Under the pieces are notes generated by a model. That model did no database searches and had not been told where the DNA came from. It worked only from the letters and a program-made list of their open reading frames with translations. A stretch of 64,000 nucleotides of DNA from Streptomyces sp. SLBN-31 (GTDB lineage Bacteria; Actinomycetota; Actinomycetes; Streptomycetales; Streptomycetaceae): NCBI RefSeq assembly GCF_006715395.1, contig NZ_VFNC01000002.1, forward strand, positions 1,674,001 to 1,738,000. The letters are read 5' to 3'. Each line of letters starts with the position of its first letter. Position 1 is the stretch's first letter. Both the position numbers and the translations under genes were made by a program. This document shows, one piece after another, positions 13,694-26,251 of the stretch.

Positions 13694-14260
13694 TTAGCTG
13701 TTCACCCGGCCGAGGTAGTCGCTGGTACGGGTGTCGACCTTGATCTTCTCACCGGTGGTGATGAAGAGCGGGACCTGGATCTGGTGACCGGTCTCCAGGG
13801 TGGCGGGCTTGGTGCCACCGGTGGAGCGGTCGCCCTGCAGGCCCGGCTCGGTCTCCTGGACGACGAGCTCGACGGCGGCCGGCAGCTCGACGAAGAGCAC
13901 CTCGCCCTCGTGCTGCGCGACGGTGGCGGTGAAGCCCTCGATGAGGAAGTTCGCGGCGTCACCGACGGCCTTGCGGTCGACCATGAGCTGGTCGTAGGTC
14001 TCCATGTCCATGAAGACGAAGTACTCGCCGTCCATGTACGAGAACTGCATGTCGCGCTTGTCGACAGTGGCCGTCTCGACCTTGACGCCGGCGTTGAAGG
14101 TCTTGTCGACGACCTTGCCGGAGAGCACGTTCTTGAGCTTGGTGCGCACGAAGGCGGGGCCCTTGCCGGGCTTGACGTGCTGGAACTCGACGACGGACCA
14201 GAGCTGGCCGCCTTCGAGCTTGAGCACCAGGCCGTTCTTGAGGTCGTTCGTGGAAGCCAC
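13694..14260 (-). CDS. efp: Translation elongation factor P
   Basis: This 188-residue, three beta-barrel protein relieves ribosome stalling at consecutive prolines. The N-terminal KOW-like domain has [16 protein letters not shown] (about residues 29-44), where K33 in the PGKG tip corresponds to the lysine that reaches the peptidyl-transferase centre. The C-terminal part ends with [25 protein letters not shown], the standard EF-P ending. No epmA/epmB-type modification genes are nearby. The GTG start at 14260 follows CAGGAGA and gives the family length; a longer frame into the upstream gene is rejected. Confidence 0.96.
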   Translation of the reverse strand: MASTNDLKNGLVLKLEGGQLWSVVEFQHVKPGKGPAFVRTKLKNVLSGKVVDKTFNAGVKVETATVDKRDMQFSYMDGEYFVFMDMETYDQLMVDRKAVGDAANFLIEGFTATVAQHEGEVLFVELPAAVELVVQETEPGLQGDRSTGGTKPATLETGHQIQVPLFITTGEKIKVDTRTSDYLGRVNS

Positions 14261-14312
14261 GGTTGCGGAATCTCCTGGACTGACGTGGACGACCCCGGCG
14301 CGCGCACGTTGC

Positions 14313-15419
14313 CTATAGTGCGAGCAGTTCCTTGGTCGTGATGGTGAGTAGCTCGGGTCCGCCGTCCGCCTCGGGGCGGACGACGAGCGTGTCATCGATC
14401 CGGACGCCGCCCCGGCCCGGGAGGTGGACCCCCGGTTCGACGGTGACCGGCACGCAAGCGTCCAGTTTACCCATGGCCGCAGGGGCCAGCTGCGGGTCCT
14501 CGTCGATTTCGAGTCCCACGCCATGGCCGGTGAGGAACGGCAGTCCCCCGGCGTACCCCGCCCCGTCGAGCACCTGACGGGTGACGCGGTCGACGTCACG
14601 GCAGGCCGCGCCGGGTGCGAGGGCCTCCCGTCCGGCGCGCTGCGCGGCGAAGACCAGGTCGTACAGTTCGATCTGCCAGTCCGCGGGCGAGGTGCCGATC
14701 ACGAACGTCCGGCCGATCTCACAGCGGTAGCCGCGGTAGGTGGCTCCGAGGCAGACGGAGAGGAAGTCGCCCTCCTCCACCCGCCGGTCGGTGGGGCGGT
14801 GCGCGCGGCGGCCGGAGTTCGGTCCGGTGGCGACGGAGGTGGGGAAGGCCGGGCCCTCGGCGCCGTGGTCGACCAGCCGGCGTTCGAGTTCGAGGGCGAG
14901 GTGGCGTTCGGTGCGTCCCACCAGGATGGACTCCAGGAGCTCGCCGAGGGCCTGGTCGGCGATCTCGGCGCCGATGCGGAGGCAGGAGATCTCCTCCTCG
15001 TCCTTCACCACCCGCTGCTGTTCGACGGCGCCGCCCAGGTCGGCGATGCGCAGGCGCGGGGCGACGGAGCGGATCTCCCGGTGCCGGGCGACCGTGAGAT
15101 GGTGCTCCTCCACGGCGAGGGAGTCGGCGCCCTGGGCCGCGGCGAGGTCGGCGGCGGCGACCGCGGGATCGCCCTGGCCCGCCGTGAGGTACTGCACACG
15201 CAGGGCCTCGTCGGGCCGGCCTTCCGCGGGGCGGTCGTCGGGCGGGCCGGGGCACAGCAGCAGGTCTTCCGTCCGGCCCAGGAGGAGGACGGCGTCGTGC
15301 GGGGCGGTACCGGCGAGGTAGCGGACGTTGGCGGGGCGGGAGACGAGCGCTGCCGCGTGGCCGGCCGCGCTGTATTGCTCCCTGAGCCGGGTTCGGCGGT
15401 TCGCGTACATCTCTGACAT
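14313..15419 (-). CDS. Aminopeptidase P / creatinase-fold protein with substituted metal ligands
   Basis: This 368-residue protein has the two-domain layout of Xaa-Pro peptidases: an N-terminal creatinase domain (about 10-130) and a C-terminal pita-bread domain (about 140-360) with the [12 protein letters not shown] signature. Of the five usual metal ligands, H299 and E328 are kept, but the first Asp is C223 ([11 protein letters not shown]), the second is E234 (CEIGRT) and the last Glu is D342 (GVRIDD). It may therefore have altered metal use or no peptidase activity. Its position just upstream of efp-nusB is the usual place for a pepQ-like gene in actinobacteria and Firmicutes. Confidence 0.85.
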   Translation of the reverse strand: MSEMYANRRTRLREQYSAAGHAAALVSRPANVRYLAGTAPHDAVLLLGRTEDLLLCPGPPDDRPAEGRPDEALRVQYLTAGQGDPAVAAADLAAAQGADSLAVEEHHLTVARHREIRSVAPRLRIADLGGAVEQQRVVKDEEEISCLRIGAEIADQALGELLESILVGRTERHLALELERRLVDHGAEGPAFPTSVATGPNSGRRAHRPTDRRVEEGDFLSVCLGATYRGYRCEIGRTFVIGTSPADWQIELYDLVFAAQRAGREALAPGAACRDVDRVTRQVLDGAGYAGGLPFLTGHGVGLEIDEDPQLAPAAMGKLDACVPVTVEPGVHLPGRGGVRIDDTLVVRPEADGGPELLTITTKELLAL

Positions 15420-15497
15420 GAGATGAGCGTAGGAGGGATGGGAGATTTGTGCCGGTTTAGGTGTCGATCGGGGGAAGGGGTGCCCGGAGGGGTGGTG

Positions 15498-15550
15498 TGC
15501 CGGGTGCGGGTCCGTGGGGGCTGATCGCGCAGTTCCCCGCGCCCCTTCAG
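15498..15550. repeat. Probable dispersed Streptomyces intergenic repeat
   Basis: The segment GTGGGGGCTGATCGCGCAG followed by TTCCCCGCGCCCC is, from memory, a sequence met again and again in Streptomyces intergenic regions. It contains a GCGGGG-type inverted pairing and lies in the 151-nt gap between the aminopeptidase-P-like gene and the P-loop gene. It may act as a terminator-like RNA structure. The dispersed nature cannot be shown from one window. Confidence 0.5.
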
Positions 15551-15570
15551 TCGGCTCCCACGCTCGGCGT

Positions 15571-16422
15571 CTACCAGCTCGGTGGGCTGGCGATCGACCT
15601 CGCCAGGACGTCGTCCAGGATGCGGGCCGTCTGGGGGACGTCCAGCTGGCTGTTGTCGATGATGGGGAGGCCGGAGCCGTACCAGCCCGCCATGCGGCCG
15701 TGGATCCGGGCGACCTCCTCGTCGGTGAGGCGGCGGTTGCCGGAGCGCTCGGCGTTGCGCTCCAGGACTATCTCCAGGCCGGGGAGCAGAACCACCGGCA
15801 GCAGCCCTGGGCCGACATGGCGCTTCCAGCCGCCCAGACCGACGACGGGGCGGTCGGGGAACACGGCGTCGTCGAGGATGCAGGAGATGCCGTTGGCCAG
15901 GAAGTTGCGGGCGGCGAAGCCGCAGGTGCGCCGGGCCAGGCGGTACTGGGCCTCGGAGTTGTCGTTCCACCCGGACTGGGGGTCGGCGAAGCCGGAGCGC
16001 ACCCACTCGCGGACGTCGTCGAGGCTGATGTGGGCCGTGGGCACCCTGCGGTGCTCGGCCCAGTACTTGGCGACGCTCGTCTTGCCGGCGCCCGCGGGGC
16101 CGATCAGCAGGACCGCGAGGGTCGTGGTGGCCGGGTCGGGGGCGCTCGCGGGTGCCGTGCCGGGCATGGTGACCGGGCCGCCCGGGGGCAGCGGGACGTG
16201 GCCGGTGGTGTCGGGAGGCGGCGGGGCCGGGTTGTGGTGCGGGGCGGGGGGAACCGGGCCCTGGGGCGTGAACCCCGGAGCCGGTGGCGGCGGGGGCACG
16301 GGCGCGGAGCCCTGGGGCGGCCCCGGGTGGCCCGGGTGGTGTGCGGCCGGCGACCAGCCGGCGCCAGGTCCGTGCCCCGGCTGGTGGGGCGGCGGCAGCG
16401 GAGAACCCACTGCGTGCTGCAT
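15571..16422 (-). CDS. P-loop kinase-like ATP-binding protein with proline-rich N-terminus
   Basis: This 283-residue protein has about 100 residues of Pro/Gly/His-rich sequence (PPPHQPGHG, PPPPPAPGF) followed by a compact P-loop domain. The Walker A motif is LLIGPAGAGKTSVAKYW (about residues 107-123), then HISLDDVREWVRSGFADPQ and a LID-like RRLTDEEVARIHGRM region, resembling small-molecule or zeta-toxin-like kinases. The substrate is unknown. I used the ATG at 16422, because the longer frame adds an unrelated basic segment. It lies between the aminopeptidase-P-like gene and aroB. Confidence 0.75.
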   Translation of the reverse strand: MQHAVGSPLPPPHQPGHGPGAGWSPAAHHPGHPGPPQGSAPVPPPPPAPGFTPQGPVPPAPHHNPAPPPPDTTGHVPLPPGGPVTMPGTAPASAPDPATTTLAVLLIGPAGAGKTSVAKYWAEHRRVPTAHISLDDVREWVRSGFADPQSGWNDNSEAQYRLARRTCGFAARNFLANGISCILDDAVFPDRPVVGLGGWKRHVGPGLLPVVLLPGLEIVLERNAERSGNRRLTDEEVARIHGRMAGWYGSGLPIIDNSQLDVPQTARILDDVLARSIASPPSW

Positions 16423-16587
16423 CCGGTGCCACTCCGTCTCGTACAGGCGATTGACCCTGGCGGCAGGGTACGGGCCCCGCTTCCTACCGAACGGTACCTT
16501 CCCCGGCCGCCGTTTGTTGAACGGCCGGGGACGGCTCGAAGTGCCCACGTCGGCAAGGCAAATGGGACGGAACACGCTCCGGCGGAC

Positions 16588-19372
<2,785 letters not shown>

Positions 19373-19527
19373 CGGTGCTCCTCAAATACTCGCGCGCCGG
19401 TACAGCCCTGCGTACGCGCGTCCTCGCGTACGGCGACGGCGCGACCGGATGCGCGGCTCCGGCCCGCCACCCCCGATCCTCCCATGTCCGGGATGCGACT
19501 CCGATCCGCGTCCGGCAAACGGACGGA

Positions 19528-20343
19528 TCAGGCCGTCCGCGCGGCCTCGCGCATCGCGGCCAGCGGCGAACGCGGGTCCCCCGTGAACCGGCGGAACTGG
19601 AAGACCGCCTGGTGCACCAGCAGATCGAGGCCGCTGAGCACCGGGCCACCGCGGTCCTGCCAGGCGGCGGCGAGCGGCGTGGGCCACGGCTCGTAGAGGA
19701 CGTCGAAGAGCGTGCCGACCCGGGCGGGGAGCCGCTCGGCGAGGTCGTCGGTGCCTCCGGCGGGCGTCGTGGAGATCACCAGGGGCGCGTCGAAGGCGCG
19801 TATCGCGTCGGCCCAGTCGGCCGGCCGGACCTGGACGCCGAGCCGTTCGCCCCACTGCCGCATCTCGTCGGCGCGCCGCTCGCTGCGCACGTACACCGTG
19901 ACCTCACCGGTGCAGAGCCGGGCCAGTGCCGCCAGCGCCGACGAGGCGGTGGCGCCCGCGCCCAGGATGGCCGCCGACTCGACCTTCTCCACGCCTCGCT
20001 CCTGCAGCGCGGCGATCAGCCCGGGGATGTCGGTGTTGTCGCCGACGCGCTTGCCGTCCGCGCGGAAGACGACGGTGTTGACGGCCTCCACCGAGGCCGC
20101 CGTGTCGGTGATCTCGTCGAGCAACGGGATCACCGCCCGCTTGAGCGGCATGGTCAGGGACAGTCCCGCCCACTCGGGACCCAGCCCCTCGAGGAAGCCG
20201 GGCAGCGCGGCCTCGTCGATCTCGAACCTGTCGTACGACCAGTCGTCCAGGCCGAGCGCCCGGTAGGCCGCGTTGTGCAGCCGCGGGGACAGGGAGTGGC
20301 CGATGGGCGAGCCGAGCACGGCCGCCCTGTGGGTTGCTGCCAT
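19528..20343 (-). CDS. aroE: Shikimate dehydrogenase
   Basis: This 271-residue NADPH-dependent protein reduces 3-dehydroshikimate. LGSPIGHSLSPRLHNAAYRAL (about residues 10-30) binds shikimate, with the catalytic lysine in SLTMPLKRAV (about 61-70) and aspartate in GDNTDIPGL (about 98-106). The Rossmann motif is AILGAGATASSALAAL (about 123-138). Its ATG shares one base with the mltG stop codon (TGATG at 20345-20341). A 155-nt gap without a recognised gene separates it from aroC. Confidence 0.94.
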   Translation of the reverse strand: MAATHRAAVLGSPIGHSLSPRLHNAAYRALGLDDWSYDRFEIDEAALPGFLEGLGPEWAGLSLTMPLKRAVIPLLDEITDTAASVEAVNTVVFRADGKRVGDNTDIPGLIAALQERGVEKVESAAILGAGATASSALAALARLCTGEVTVYVRSERRADEMRQWGERLGVQVRPADWADAIRAFDAPLVISTTPAGGTDDLAERLPARVGTLFDVLYEPWPTPLAAAWQDRGGPVLSGLDLLVHQAVFQFRRFTGDPRSPLAAMREAARTA

Positions 20344-22013
20344 CAGTTCTTGTTCCTCGACGCATTGAATTCGTCGACCAGCTTGTTGTGCTCGGCGAGC
20401 GTCTTGGTGAACTTGCTGGTCTTGCCGTCCAACGAGATGAAGTAGTACCACCCGTCGTGCGTGGGGTTGAGCGCGCCCCTGAGGGCTTCCTCGCCGGGGT
20501 TGTCGATCGGGCCGGGCGGCAGGCCCTTGACGTAGTACGTGTTGTACGGGTTGTTGTACTTGCGCAGCTCGGAGATGCTCAGGTCGATCTTGCTCTGGTT
20601 CTTGATGTAGTTGTACGTCGAGTCGAACTCGAGCGAGCCGTAGGTCTCGGGGTTGCCGCGCTTGAGACGGTTGTAGACGACCTCGGCCATCTTGCGGAAG
20701 TCGTCGTGGCTGACCCCCTCGGCCTGGACCAGGCTGGCCACGGTGAGCAGCTGCCAGGGGTTGTCGAGACCGAGGCTCTTGGCCTTGTTCGCGAGGCCGA
20801 GCGCGGCGTACTTGTCGCTGGCCCGGGTGACCATGTCCTTCAGGACTTCCTCGGGCTTCTGGCCCTTGCTGGCCGCGTAGCTGGAGGGGTAGAGGAACCC
20901 TTCCAGCGGATCTTTGAGGTTGGGGTGGTTCAGCGCCCAGGACGGCAGACCGAGCTTCTTGTAGTCGTTCTTCGCGACCTTCGCCGTGGTGCCCTCGGGC
21001 ACACCGAGGCGGGCGTCGAGCAGCGCGTAGACCTGCGAGTTGCGCAGGCCCTCCCGAATGATCAGGTTGTCGCGGCTCTTCGGGCTCAGCATCAGATCGA
21101 CCGCGCTCGCGGCCGACATGTGCTTCTCCAGCGTGTAGACGCCGTCCTGGATCTTCTTGCCGTCGGGGTTGGACTGCTGCGCCGAGACGAACGCGTCGAC
21201 GCTCTCGACGACGCCCGCCTCCTTCAGCTTCTGCCCGATCACATAGCCGCCGGCGCCCTTGGGGATGACGACGGTGACCGACTGGCCGTTGCCGTCGCCC
21301 GCGAAGTCGGGGGCCGGGCCGAAACGATCCTGGTAGAACTGCCAGCCGAAATAGCCGACGCCACCGAGGCCGCCGCCGAAGACCAGCACGAGCACGAGGC
21401 AGGCGCAGCCGTTGCGGCTCTTCTTCGGTTTCTTGCCGCCGCGCGCCTTGCGGCCCCCGGCGGGGTCGTCGTCCTCGTCCTCTTCGTCGTCACCGCCCGC
21501 GAAGAAGGCGTGCTCTCCCTGGTCGGGCCCGGGGTCCCAGTCAGTGTGCTGCGGTTCGGGCTCGGCCTGCCTGCGGCTGGGCGGCTCGGGCGGCGGGTAG
21601 GCGTCCGGGGTGCCGTAGTAGTCGGACTGGTCACCGCCGTAGGAGGCGGCGGCCTGCTGGGCGTAGGGGTCCTGCGGGTCCGTGTACCTGACGTCGGTGT
21701 ACTGGGCGTGGGTGTCGGTGCCCTGGCCCCAGGCCTGCTGGTCGTACGACTGCTGCTGCTGTGTGTGACCCGCGTAGTACTGCTGGTCGTACTGCTGGTA
21801 CTGCTGCGCCTGCCCGTATCCGGTCTGTTGGCCGTCGTGCCAGCCGCCGTGGTTCTGCTGCTGCTGCGGCTGCTCTGGATAGTGCTGCGGCTGGCCGCCG
21901 TAGGGGGACTGCGGGCCCACCTGGGCCTGCTGTCCACCCCATCCGTCGTCCCCGTAGTACGGGTCCTCCGGATGCCACGGTTCGGAGCCTTGGCCCCGGC
22001 CATACTCAGTCAT
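20343..22013 (-). CDS. mltG: Endolytic murein transglycosylase MltG (YceG family)
   Basis: This 556-residue membrane protein trims nascent peptidoglycan. Residues about 1-185 are cytoplasmic and low-complexity, rich in Gln, Tyr, Gly and Asp (QQYQQYDQQYYAG), then acidic, then basic. One transmembrane segment follows (CACLVLVLVFGGGLGGVGYFG). The YceG domain fills the C-terminal half, with the presumed catalytic Glu in ASLVQAEGVSHDDF. The ATG at 22013 follows TAGGGG. The gene sits between ruvX and aroE, the common actinobacterial order. Confidence 0.93.
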   Translation of the reverse strand: MTEYGRGQGSEPWHPEDPYYGDDGWGGQQAQVGPQSPYGGQPQHYPEQPQQQQNHGGWHDGQQTGYGQAQQYQQYDQQYYAGHTQQQQSYDQQAWGQGTDTHAQYTDVRYTDPQDPYAQQAAASYGGDQSDYYGTPDAYPPPEPPSRRQAEPEPQHTDWDPGPDQGEHAFFAGGDDEEDEDDDPAGGRKARGGKKPKKSRNGCACLVLVLVFGGGLGGVGYFGWQFYQDRFGPAPDFAGDGNGQSVTVVIPKGAGGYVIGQKLKEAGVVESVDAFVSAQQSNPDGKKIQDGVYTLEKHMSAASAVDLMLSPKSRDNLIIREGLRNSQVYALLDARLGVPEGTTAKVAKNDYKKLGLPSWALNHPNLKDPLEGFLYPSSYAASKGQKPEEVLKDMVTRASDKYAALGLANKAKSLGLDNPWQLLTVASLVQAEGVSHDDFRKMAEVVYNRLKRGNPETYGSLEFDSTYNYIKNQSKIDLSISELRKYNNPYNTYYVKGLPPGPIDNPGEEALRGALNPTHDGWYYFISLDGKTSKFTKTLAEHNKLVDEFNASRNKN

Positions 22014-22142
22014 CAAACCCCTAGAGCCGCGAGGCGGTTGATCGCGCGGCCTCGGTGGGGGCCCGCTCACGGTTCCGCCTCTTGCTGTGCACCGGCTGTT
22101 CGATTCAGCGGCGCAATCGCGCGGAACGTTACCGTATCGCGA

Positions 22143-22646
22143 TCAGATGACCACTTCGACGCCCTCGCCGGGTGCTTTACCTGACACCCGTTCGGATTCC
22201 AGGGCCTGCTGCAGGATGATCACAGCGGCTGCCTGGTCGATGACCGAGCGGCCCTTCTTGGACTTCACGCCCGAGGCGCGCAGTCCCTGACTGGCCGTCA
22301 CCGTCGTCATCCGCTCGTCCACCAGGCGGACCGGTACGGGCTTGATGCCCCTGGCCAGCTCCTGCGCGAAGGCGCGGACCTTCGCCGCGGCGGGGCCCTC
22401 GCCCCCCTTGAGGGAGCGAGGGAGGCCGACGACGACCTCGATCGGCTCGTACTCCTCGACCAGCTGCCTCAGTCGGCGGTGCGCCGCCGGAACGTCCCTG
22501 CCGGGGACGGTCTCGACGGGGGTCGCGAGGATCCCGTCGGGGTCGCAGGACGCGACCCCGATCCGGGCGTCCCCGACGTCCACGGCGAGGCGGCGGCCCC
22601 GGCGCATCACCGGGCCGCTCTCACCGGATTCCTGCCCTGCGCTCAC
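22143..22646 (-). CDS. ruvX: RuvX/YqgF family nuclease (putative Holliday junction resolvase-like)
   Basis: This 167-residue protein has the RNase H-like YqgF fold: [16 protein letters not shown] (about residues 20-35) gives the first Asp, [11 protein letters not shown] (about 71-81) the second strand, [10 protein letters not shown] (about 108-117) the central acidic residue and [11 protein letters not shown] (about 134-144) the last Asp. The family is linked to pre-16S rRNA 5' processing and resolvase-like activity. Its end overlaps alaS and it precedes mltG, as in many bacteria. Confidence 0.92.
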   Translation of the reverse strand: MSAGQESGESGPVMRRGRRLAVDVGDARIGVASCDPDGILATPVETVPGRDVPAAHRRLRQLVEEYEPIEVVVGLPRSLKGGEGPAAAKVRAFAQELARGIKPVPVRLVDERMTTVTASQGLRASGVKSKKGRSVIDQAAAVIILQQALESERVSGKAPGEGVEVVI

Positions 22647-25315
22647 TTGGCCGTGTCCGCCACGAGCCGCTCGACCGCGTCGACGGCCTCGCCGACGGCG
22701 GCCGGGTTCTGGCCGCCGCCCTGCGCGACGTCGGGCTTGCCGCCACCGCCGCCGCCGAGGGTCTTTGCGGCGGTGCGAACCAGGTCACCGGCCTTCAGGC
22801 CGCGCTCGCGGGCGGCCTCGTTGGTCGCGATGACCGTGAGCGGCTTGCCGTTGTTGACGGCGAAGAGGGCCACCACGGCGGCGCGTCCGCCATGGATGCG
22901 GCCGCGCACGTCGAGGACCAGCTTGCGCAGGTCGTCGGGGGTGGTGCCGTCCGGGACCTGCCCGGTGACGACCGCGATGCCGCGGACGTCCTTGGCGGTC
23001 TCGACGAGGCCGGCGGCGGCCTGCAGCACCTTCTCGGCGCGGAACTTCTCGATCTCCTTCTCGGCGTCCTTCAACTTGCCGAGCATCGAGGAGACCTTCT
23101 CCGGCAGCTCCTCCGGGCGGCCCTTGAGCAGCTCGGTCAGCTGGTTGACGACCGTGTGCTCGCGAGCCAGGAAGCTGTAGGCGTCGACGCCGACGAGGGC
23201 TTCGATACGGCGGACGCCGGAGCCGATGGAGGACTCGCCGAGCAGCTTCACCAGGCCCAGCTGGGCGGTGTTGTGCACGTGCGTGCCGCCGCACAGCTCC
23301 TTGGAGAAGTCGCCGATGGTCACGACGCGGACGCGCTCGCCGTACTTCTCGCCGAACTCGGCGATGGCGCCCTGCTTCTTGGCCTCGTCGATGCCCATGA
23401 CGTCGGCACGGACGTCGAGGTCACGGGCGAGCACCTCGTTGATCTTCTGCTCTACGTCGGTCATCACGGCCGTGGGGACGGCGGACGGCGAGCCGAAGTC
23501 GAAGCGGAAGCGGCCGGGCTGGTTCTCGGAGCCGGCCTGGGCGGCCGTCGGGCCGAGCGCGTCGCGCAGCGCCTGGTGGGTGAGGTGGGTGGCCGAGTGG
23601 GCGCGGGCGATGGCCTTGCGGCGGCGGGCGTCGATCGAGGCGACGGCCTTGGCGCCGACGGTGACCTCGCCGACCTGGACGACGCCCTTGTGGACGTAGA
23701 CGCCCGGGACCGGCTTCTGGCAGTCGCGGACCTCGATGACGGCGCCGGAGTCGGCCTTGATCTTGCCGGTGTCGCCGATCTGGCCGCCGCCCTCGGCGTA
23801 GAAGGGGGTGCGGTCGAGGACGATCTCGACCTCGTCGCCCTCGGTGGCGGCCGGGGAGGAGGCGCCGTCGACGAGGATGCCGACGATCGTGGACTCGCCC
23901 TCGGTGTCGCTGTAGCCGATGAAGTCGGTCTCGCCGACCTTGTCGGCGATCTCCCGGTAGGCGCCGGCGCCGGCGTGGCCGGTCTTCTTGGCCTGGGCGT
24001 CGGCCTTGGCGCGCTCCCGCTGCTCCTTCATCAGGCGGCGGAAGCCGTCCTCGTCCACGGACAGCCCCTGCTCGGCGGCCATCTCCAGGGTGAGGTCGAT
24101 CGGGAAGCCCCAGGTGTCGTGGAGCAGGAACGCCTTGTCGCCGGGCAGGACGGTGCCGCCGGACTGCTTGGTCTCGGTGACGGCGGTGTCGAGGATGTTG
24201 GTGCCGGCCTTCAGCGTCTTGAGGAAGGCGTTCTCCTCGGCGACGGCGACCTTCTCGATGCGCTCGCGGTCGGTGACCAGTTCGGGGTACTGCTGCCCCA
24301 TCATGCCGATCACGGTGTCGACGAGGTCCAGCACGACCGGGCCGGTGGCGCCGAGCAGGCGCATGTTGCGGATGGCGCGGCGCATGATGCGGCGCAGGAC
24401 GTAGCCGCGGCCCTCGTTGCCGGGCGTGACGCCGTCGCCGATGAGCATGGTGGCGGTGCGCATGTGGTCGGTGACCACGCGCAGGGAGACGTCGGAGGCG
24501 TGGGCGGCGCCGTAGTGGACGCCGGTCAGCTCGGTGGCCTTCTTGATGACGGCCATGGAGGTGTCGATCTCGTACATGTTCTGCACGCCCTGCAGAATCA
24601 TGGCGAGGCGCTCCAGGCCGAGGCCCGTGTCGATGTTCTTGCTCGGCAGGTCGCCGAGGATCTCGAAGTTGTCCTTGCCGGTGCCCTCGCCCCGCTCGAA
24701 CTGCATGAAGACGAGGTTCCAGATCTCCACGTACCGCTCGTCGTTGACGGCGGGGCCGCCCTCGGCGCCGAACTCGGGGCCGCGGTCGTAGTTGATCTCG
24801 GAGCAGGGGCCGCACGGGCCGGGGACGCCCATGGACCAGAAGTTGTCCTTCATGCCCAGGCGCTGGATGCGCTCCATGGGCACGCCGACGACCTCGTGCC
24901 AGATGCGCTCGGCCTCGTCGTCGTCCTTGTAGACGGTGATCCAGAGCTTCTCCGGCTCCAGGCCGTAACCGCCCTTGTCCTGGGGGCTGGTGAGCAGCTC
25001 CCAGGCGAGCTTGATGGCGCCTTCCTTGAAGTAGTCGCCGAAGGAGAAGTTGCCGCACATCTGGAAGAAGGTGCCGTGCCGGGTGGTCTTGCCGACCTCT
25101 TCGATGTCGGGCGTGCGCACGCACTTCTGCACGCTGGTGGCGCGCGGGAAGGGCGGCTTGACCTCACCCAGGAAGTAGGGCTTGAAGGGCACCATGCCGG
25201 CCGGAACGAGGAGCAGAGTCGGGTCGTCCGCGATGAGCGACGCCGAAGGGACGACGGTGTGCCCGCGCTCCTCGAAGAAGCTCAGCCAGCGGCGGCGAAT
25301 CTCGGCCGACTCCAT
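22643..25315 (-). CDS. alaS: Alanyl-tRNA synthetase
   Basis: This 890-residue enzyme charges tRNA-Ala. The class II catalytic core is at the N-terminus (residues about 1-250, [20 protein letters not shown]; motif 2 near [19 protein letters not shown]). The editing domain has the zinc motifs [11 protein letters not shown] (about 578-588) and CGGTHVHNT (about 679-687). A C-Ala domain ends the protein after a coiled-coil stretch. ATG at 25315 shares one base with the stop of the upstream small gene, and its own stop overlaps the start of ruvX. Confidence 0.97.
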   Translation of the reverse strand: MESAEIRRRWLSFFEERGHTVVPSASLIADDPTLLLVPAGMVPFKPYFLGEVKPPFPRATSVQKCVRTPDIEEVGKTTRHGTFFQMCGNFSFGDYFKEGAIKLAWELLTSPQDKGGYGLEPEKLWITVYKDDDEAERIWHEVVGVPMERIQRLGMKDNFWSMGVPGPCGPCSEINYDRGPEFGAEGGPAVNDERYVEIWNLVFMQFERGEGTGKDNFEILGDLPSKNIDTGLGLERLAMILQGVQNMYEIDTSMAVIKKATELTGVHYGAAHASDVSLRVVTDHMRTATMLIGDGVTPGNEGRGYVLRRIMRRAIRNMRLLGATGPVVLDLVDTVIGMMGQQYPELVTDRERIEKVAVAEENAFLKTLKAGTNILDTAVTETKQSGGTVLPGDKAFLLHDTWGFPIDLTLEMAAEQGLSVDEDGFRRLMKEQRERAKADAQAKKTGHAGAGAYREIADKVGETDFIGYSDTEGESTIVGILVDGASSPAATEGDEVEIVLDRTPFYAEGGGQIGDTGKIKADSGAVIEVRDCQKPVPGVYVHKGVVQVGEVTVGAKAVASIDARRRKAIARAHSATHLTHQALRDALGPTAAQAGSENQPGRFRFDFGSPSAVPTAVMTDVEQKINEVLARDLDVRADVMGIDEAKKQGAIAEFGEKYGERVRVVTIGDFSKELCGGTHVHNTAQLGLVKLLGESSIGSGVRRIEALVGVDAYSFLAREHTVVNQLTELLKGRPEELPEKVSSMLGKLKDAEKEIEKFRAEKVLQAAAGLVETAKDVRGIAVVTGQVPDGTTPDDLRKLVLDVRGRIHGGRAAVVALFAVNNGKPLTVIATNEAARERGLKAGDLVRTAAKTLGGGGGGKPDVAQGGGQNPAAVGEAVDAVERLVADTAK

Positions 25316-25677
25316 CAGTGGTCCTCATTCCGGTTGTACGAGTTGTTCGAGTACGTCTGGTACGTCGAGCCCTCGACGTACTTCGGGTTGTTGCGGTTCT
25401 CGATGGCGGTGTGGCGCCGGGGCGCGGGGAGTTCGGGGGCCGCGTTGATGCCCAGGGCCTCCCCCAGCTCCTCCTCCCGCTGGGCCATGTTGTCGCGGAC
25501 GTCGAGCGCGAAACCGACCGCGCGGTCCTTGATGCGGTGACCGGCCTCGATCGCCTTGTTGGCCGCGGCGGCGGCGAGGCTCTCGGGGGTCAGCTGCTTG
25601 AGCTTGCGGTTGACCTTGGTGGTGGCCCACACACCGGCGGCCACGCCCGTGCTGAACCAGAACGTACGGCGGAACAT
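25315..25677 (-). CDS. Small conserved actinobacterial protein (DUF6167-like)
   Basis: This 120-residue protein starts with a hydrophobic stretch ([22 protein letters not shown]) that could be a membrane anchor, then a helical region ([51 protein letters not shown] in parts) and a polar Asn/Tyr-rich tail ([12 protein letters not shown]). The function is unknown; I recall it as a conserved neighbour of alaS in Streptomyces. It overlaps alaS by one base and follows the DUF948 gene after 9 nt, so the three form an operon. Confidence 0.8.
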   Translation of the reverse strand: MFRRTFWFSTGVAAGVWATTKVNRKLKQLTPESLAAAAANKAIEAGHRIKDRAVGFALDVRDNMAQREEELGEALGINAAPELPAPRRHTAIENRNNPKYVEGSTYQTYSNNSYNRNEDH

Positions 25678-25686
25678 CGCTAGGTC

Positions 25687-26130
25687 TCAGTCCTTCTTCC
25701 GCTTGCCCCGCCGGGATGCCGGGACGGTCCGGCCCACGATCACGGTACGCCTCGGCTCCTTCGTGGGCATGTCGTCCCGACGGGTACCCAGGGCCCTGCG
25801 GACGCCGTAGCCGAAGGCCGCGACCTTGACCAGGGGGCCGCCGAAGGTGGAGGCGACGGTGGTGGACAGCGCCGAGGCGTTCGAGGTGACCTCCTGGACG
25901 TCGGTCGCGATCGCGTCGACCCGGTCGATCTGGGTCTGCGCGGAGCGCACCGCGGCGGAGGCGTCGGCCAGCAGCGGGACGGCCTGGTCGGTCACGTCCG
26001 CGACCAGCTTGGTTGTCGCTCTCAGCGTCTGGGCCAGCCTCGCGAGGGCCACCGCGAGGAAGGAGACCAGGATTGCCCAGAACACCGCCACCAGGATCCC
26101 GGCCACCTCACCACCGGACACCACGCGCAC
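25687..26130 (-). CDS. DUF948-family membrane protein
   Basis: This 147-residue protein has one N-terminal transmembrane helix (VAGILVAVFWAILVSFLAVALARLA in parts, residues about 9-32). It continues as an amphipathic helical stalk of the DUF948 type (ADVTDQAVPLLADASAAV, TQIDRVDAIATDVQEVTSN) and a basic C-terminus (RRGKRKKD). Such proteins may act in envelope organisation, but no function is established. GTG start at 26130. It heads the operon running into alaS. Confidence 0.8.
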   Translation of the reverse strand: MRVVSGGEVAGILVAVFWAILVSFLAVALARLAQTLRATTKLVADVTDQAVPLLADASAAVRSAQTQIDRVDAIATDVQEVTSNASALSTTVASTFGGPLVKVAAFGYGVRRALGTRRDDMPTKEPRRTVIVGRTVPASRRGKRKKD

Positions 26131-26251
26131 CCGCTCCCTCTGCTTGCCCGAACACTGGAAAGTCGTAGGCCGAGCCTATCGCGCCAGGGGTGGCGCTCCG
26201 CACCGGATTCCCTTCCACACGCTGCCGAGTTGCGCAAGGAGATTGTACGGA
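26131..26251. promoter_or_regulatory. Divergent promoter region with a small palindrome
   Basis: These 121 nt separate the DUF948-alaS operon (-) from the STAND ATPase gene (+) and must hold both promoters. A perfect GCGCCA-4-TGGCGC palindrome at 26181-26196 could be an operator. On the minus strand TAGGCT just downstream of it is a possible -10 box. No strong -35 element was seen. Confidence 0.45.

Noticed and set aside
22892..25540. Long open frame on the plus strand opposite alaS
   Set aside because: A compositional shadow of alaS, with repetitive Gly/Val/Asp/Leu sequence.
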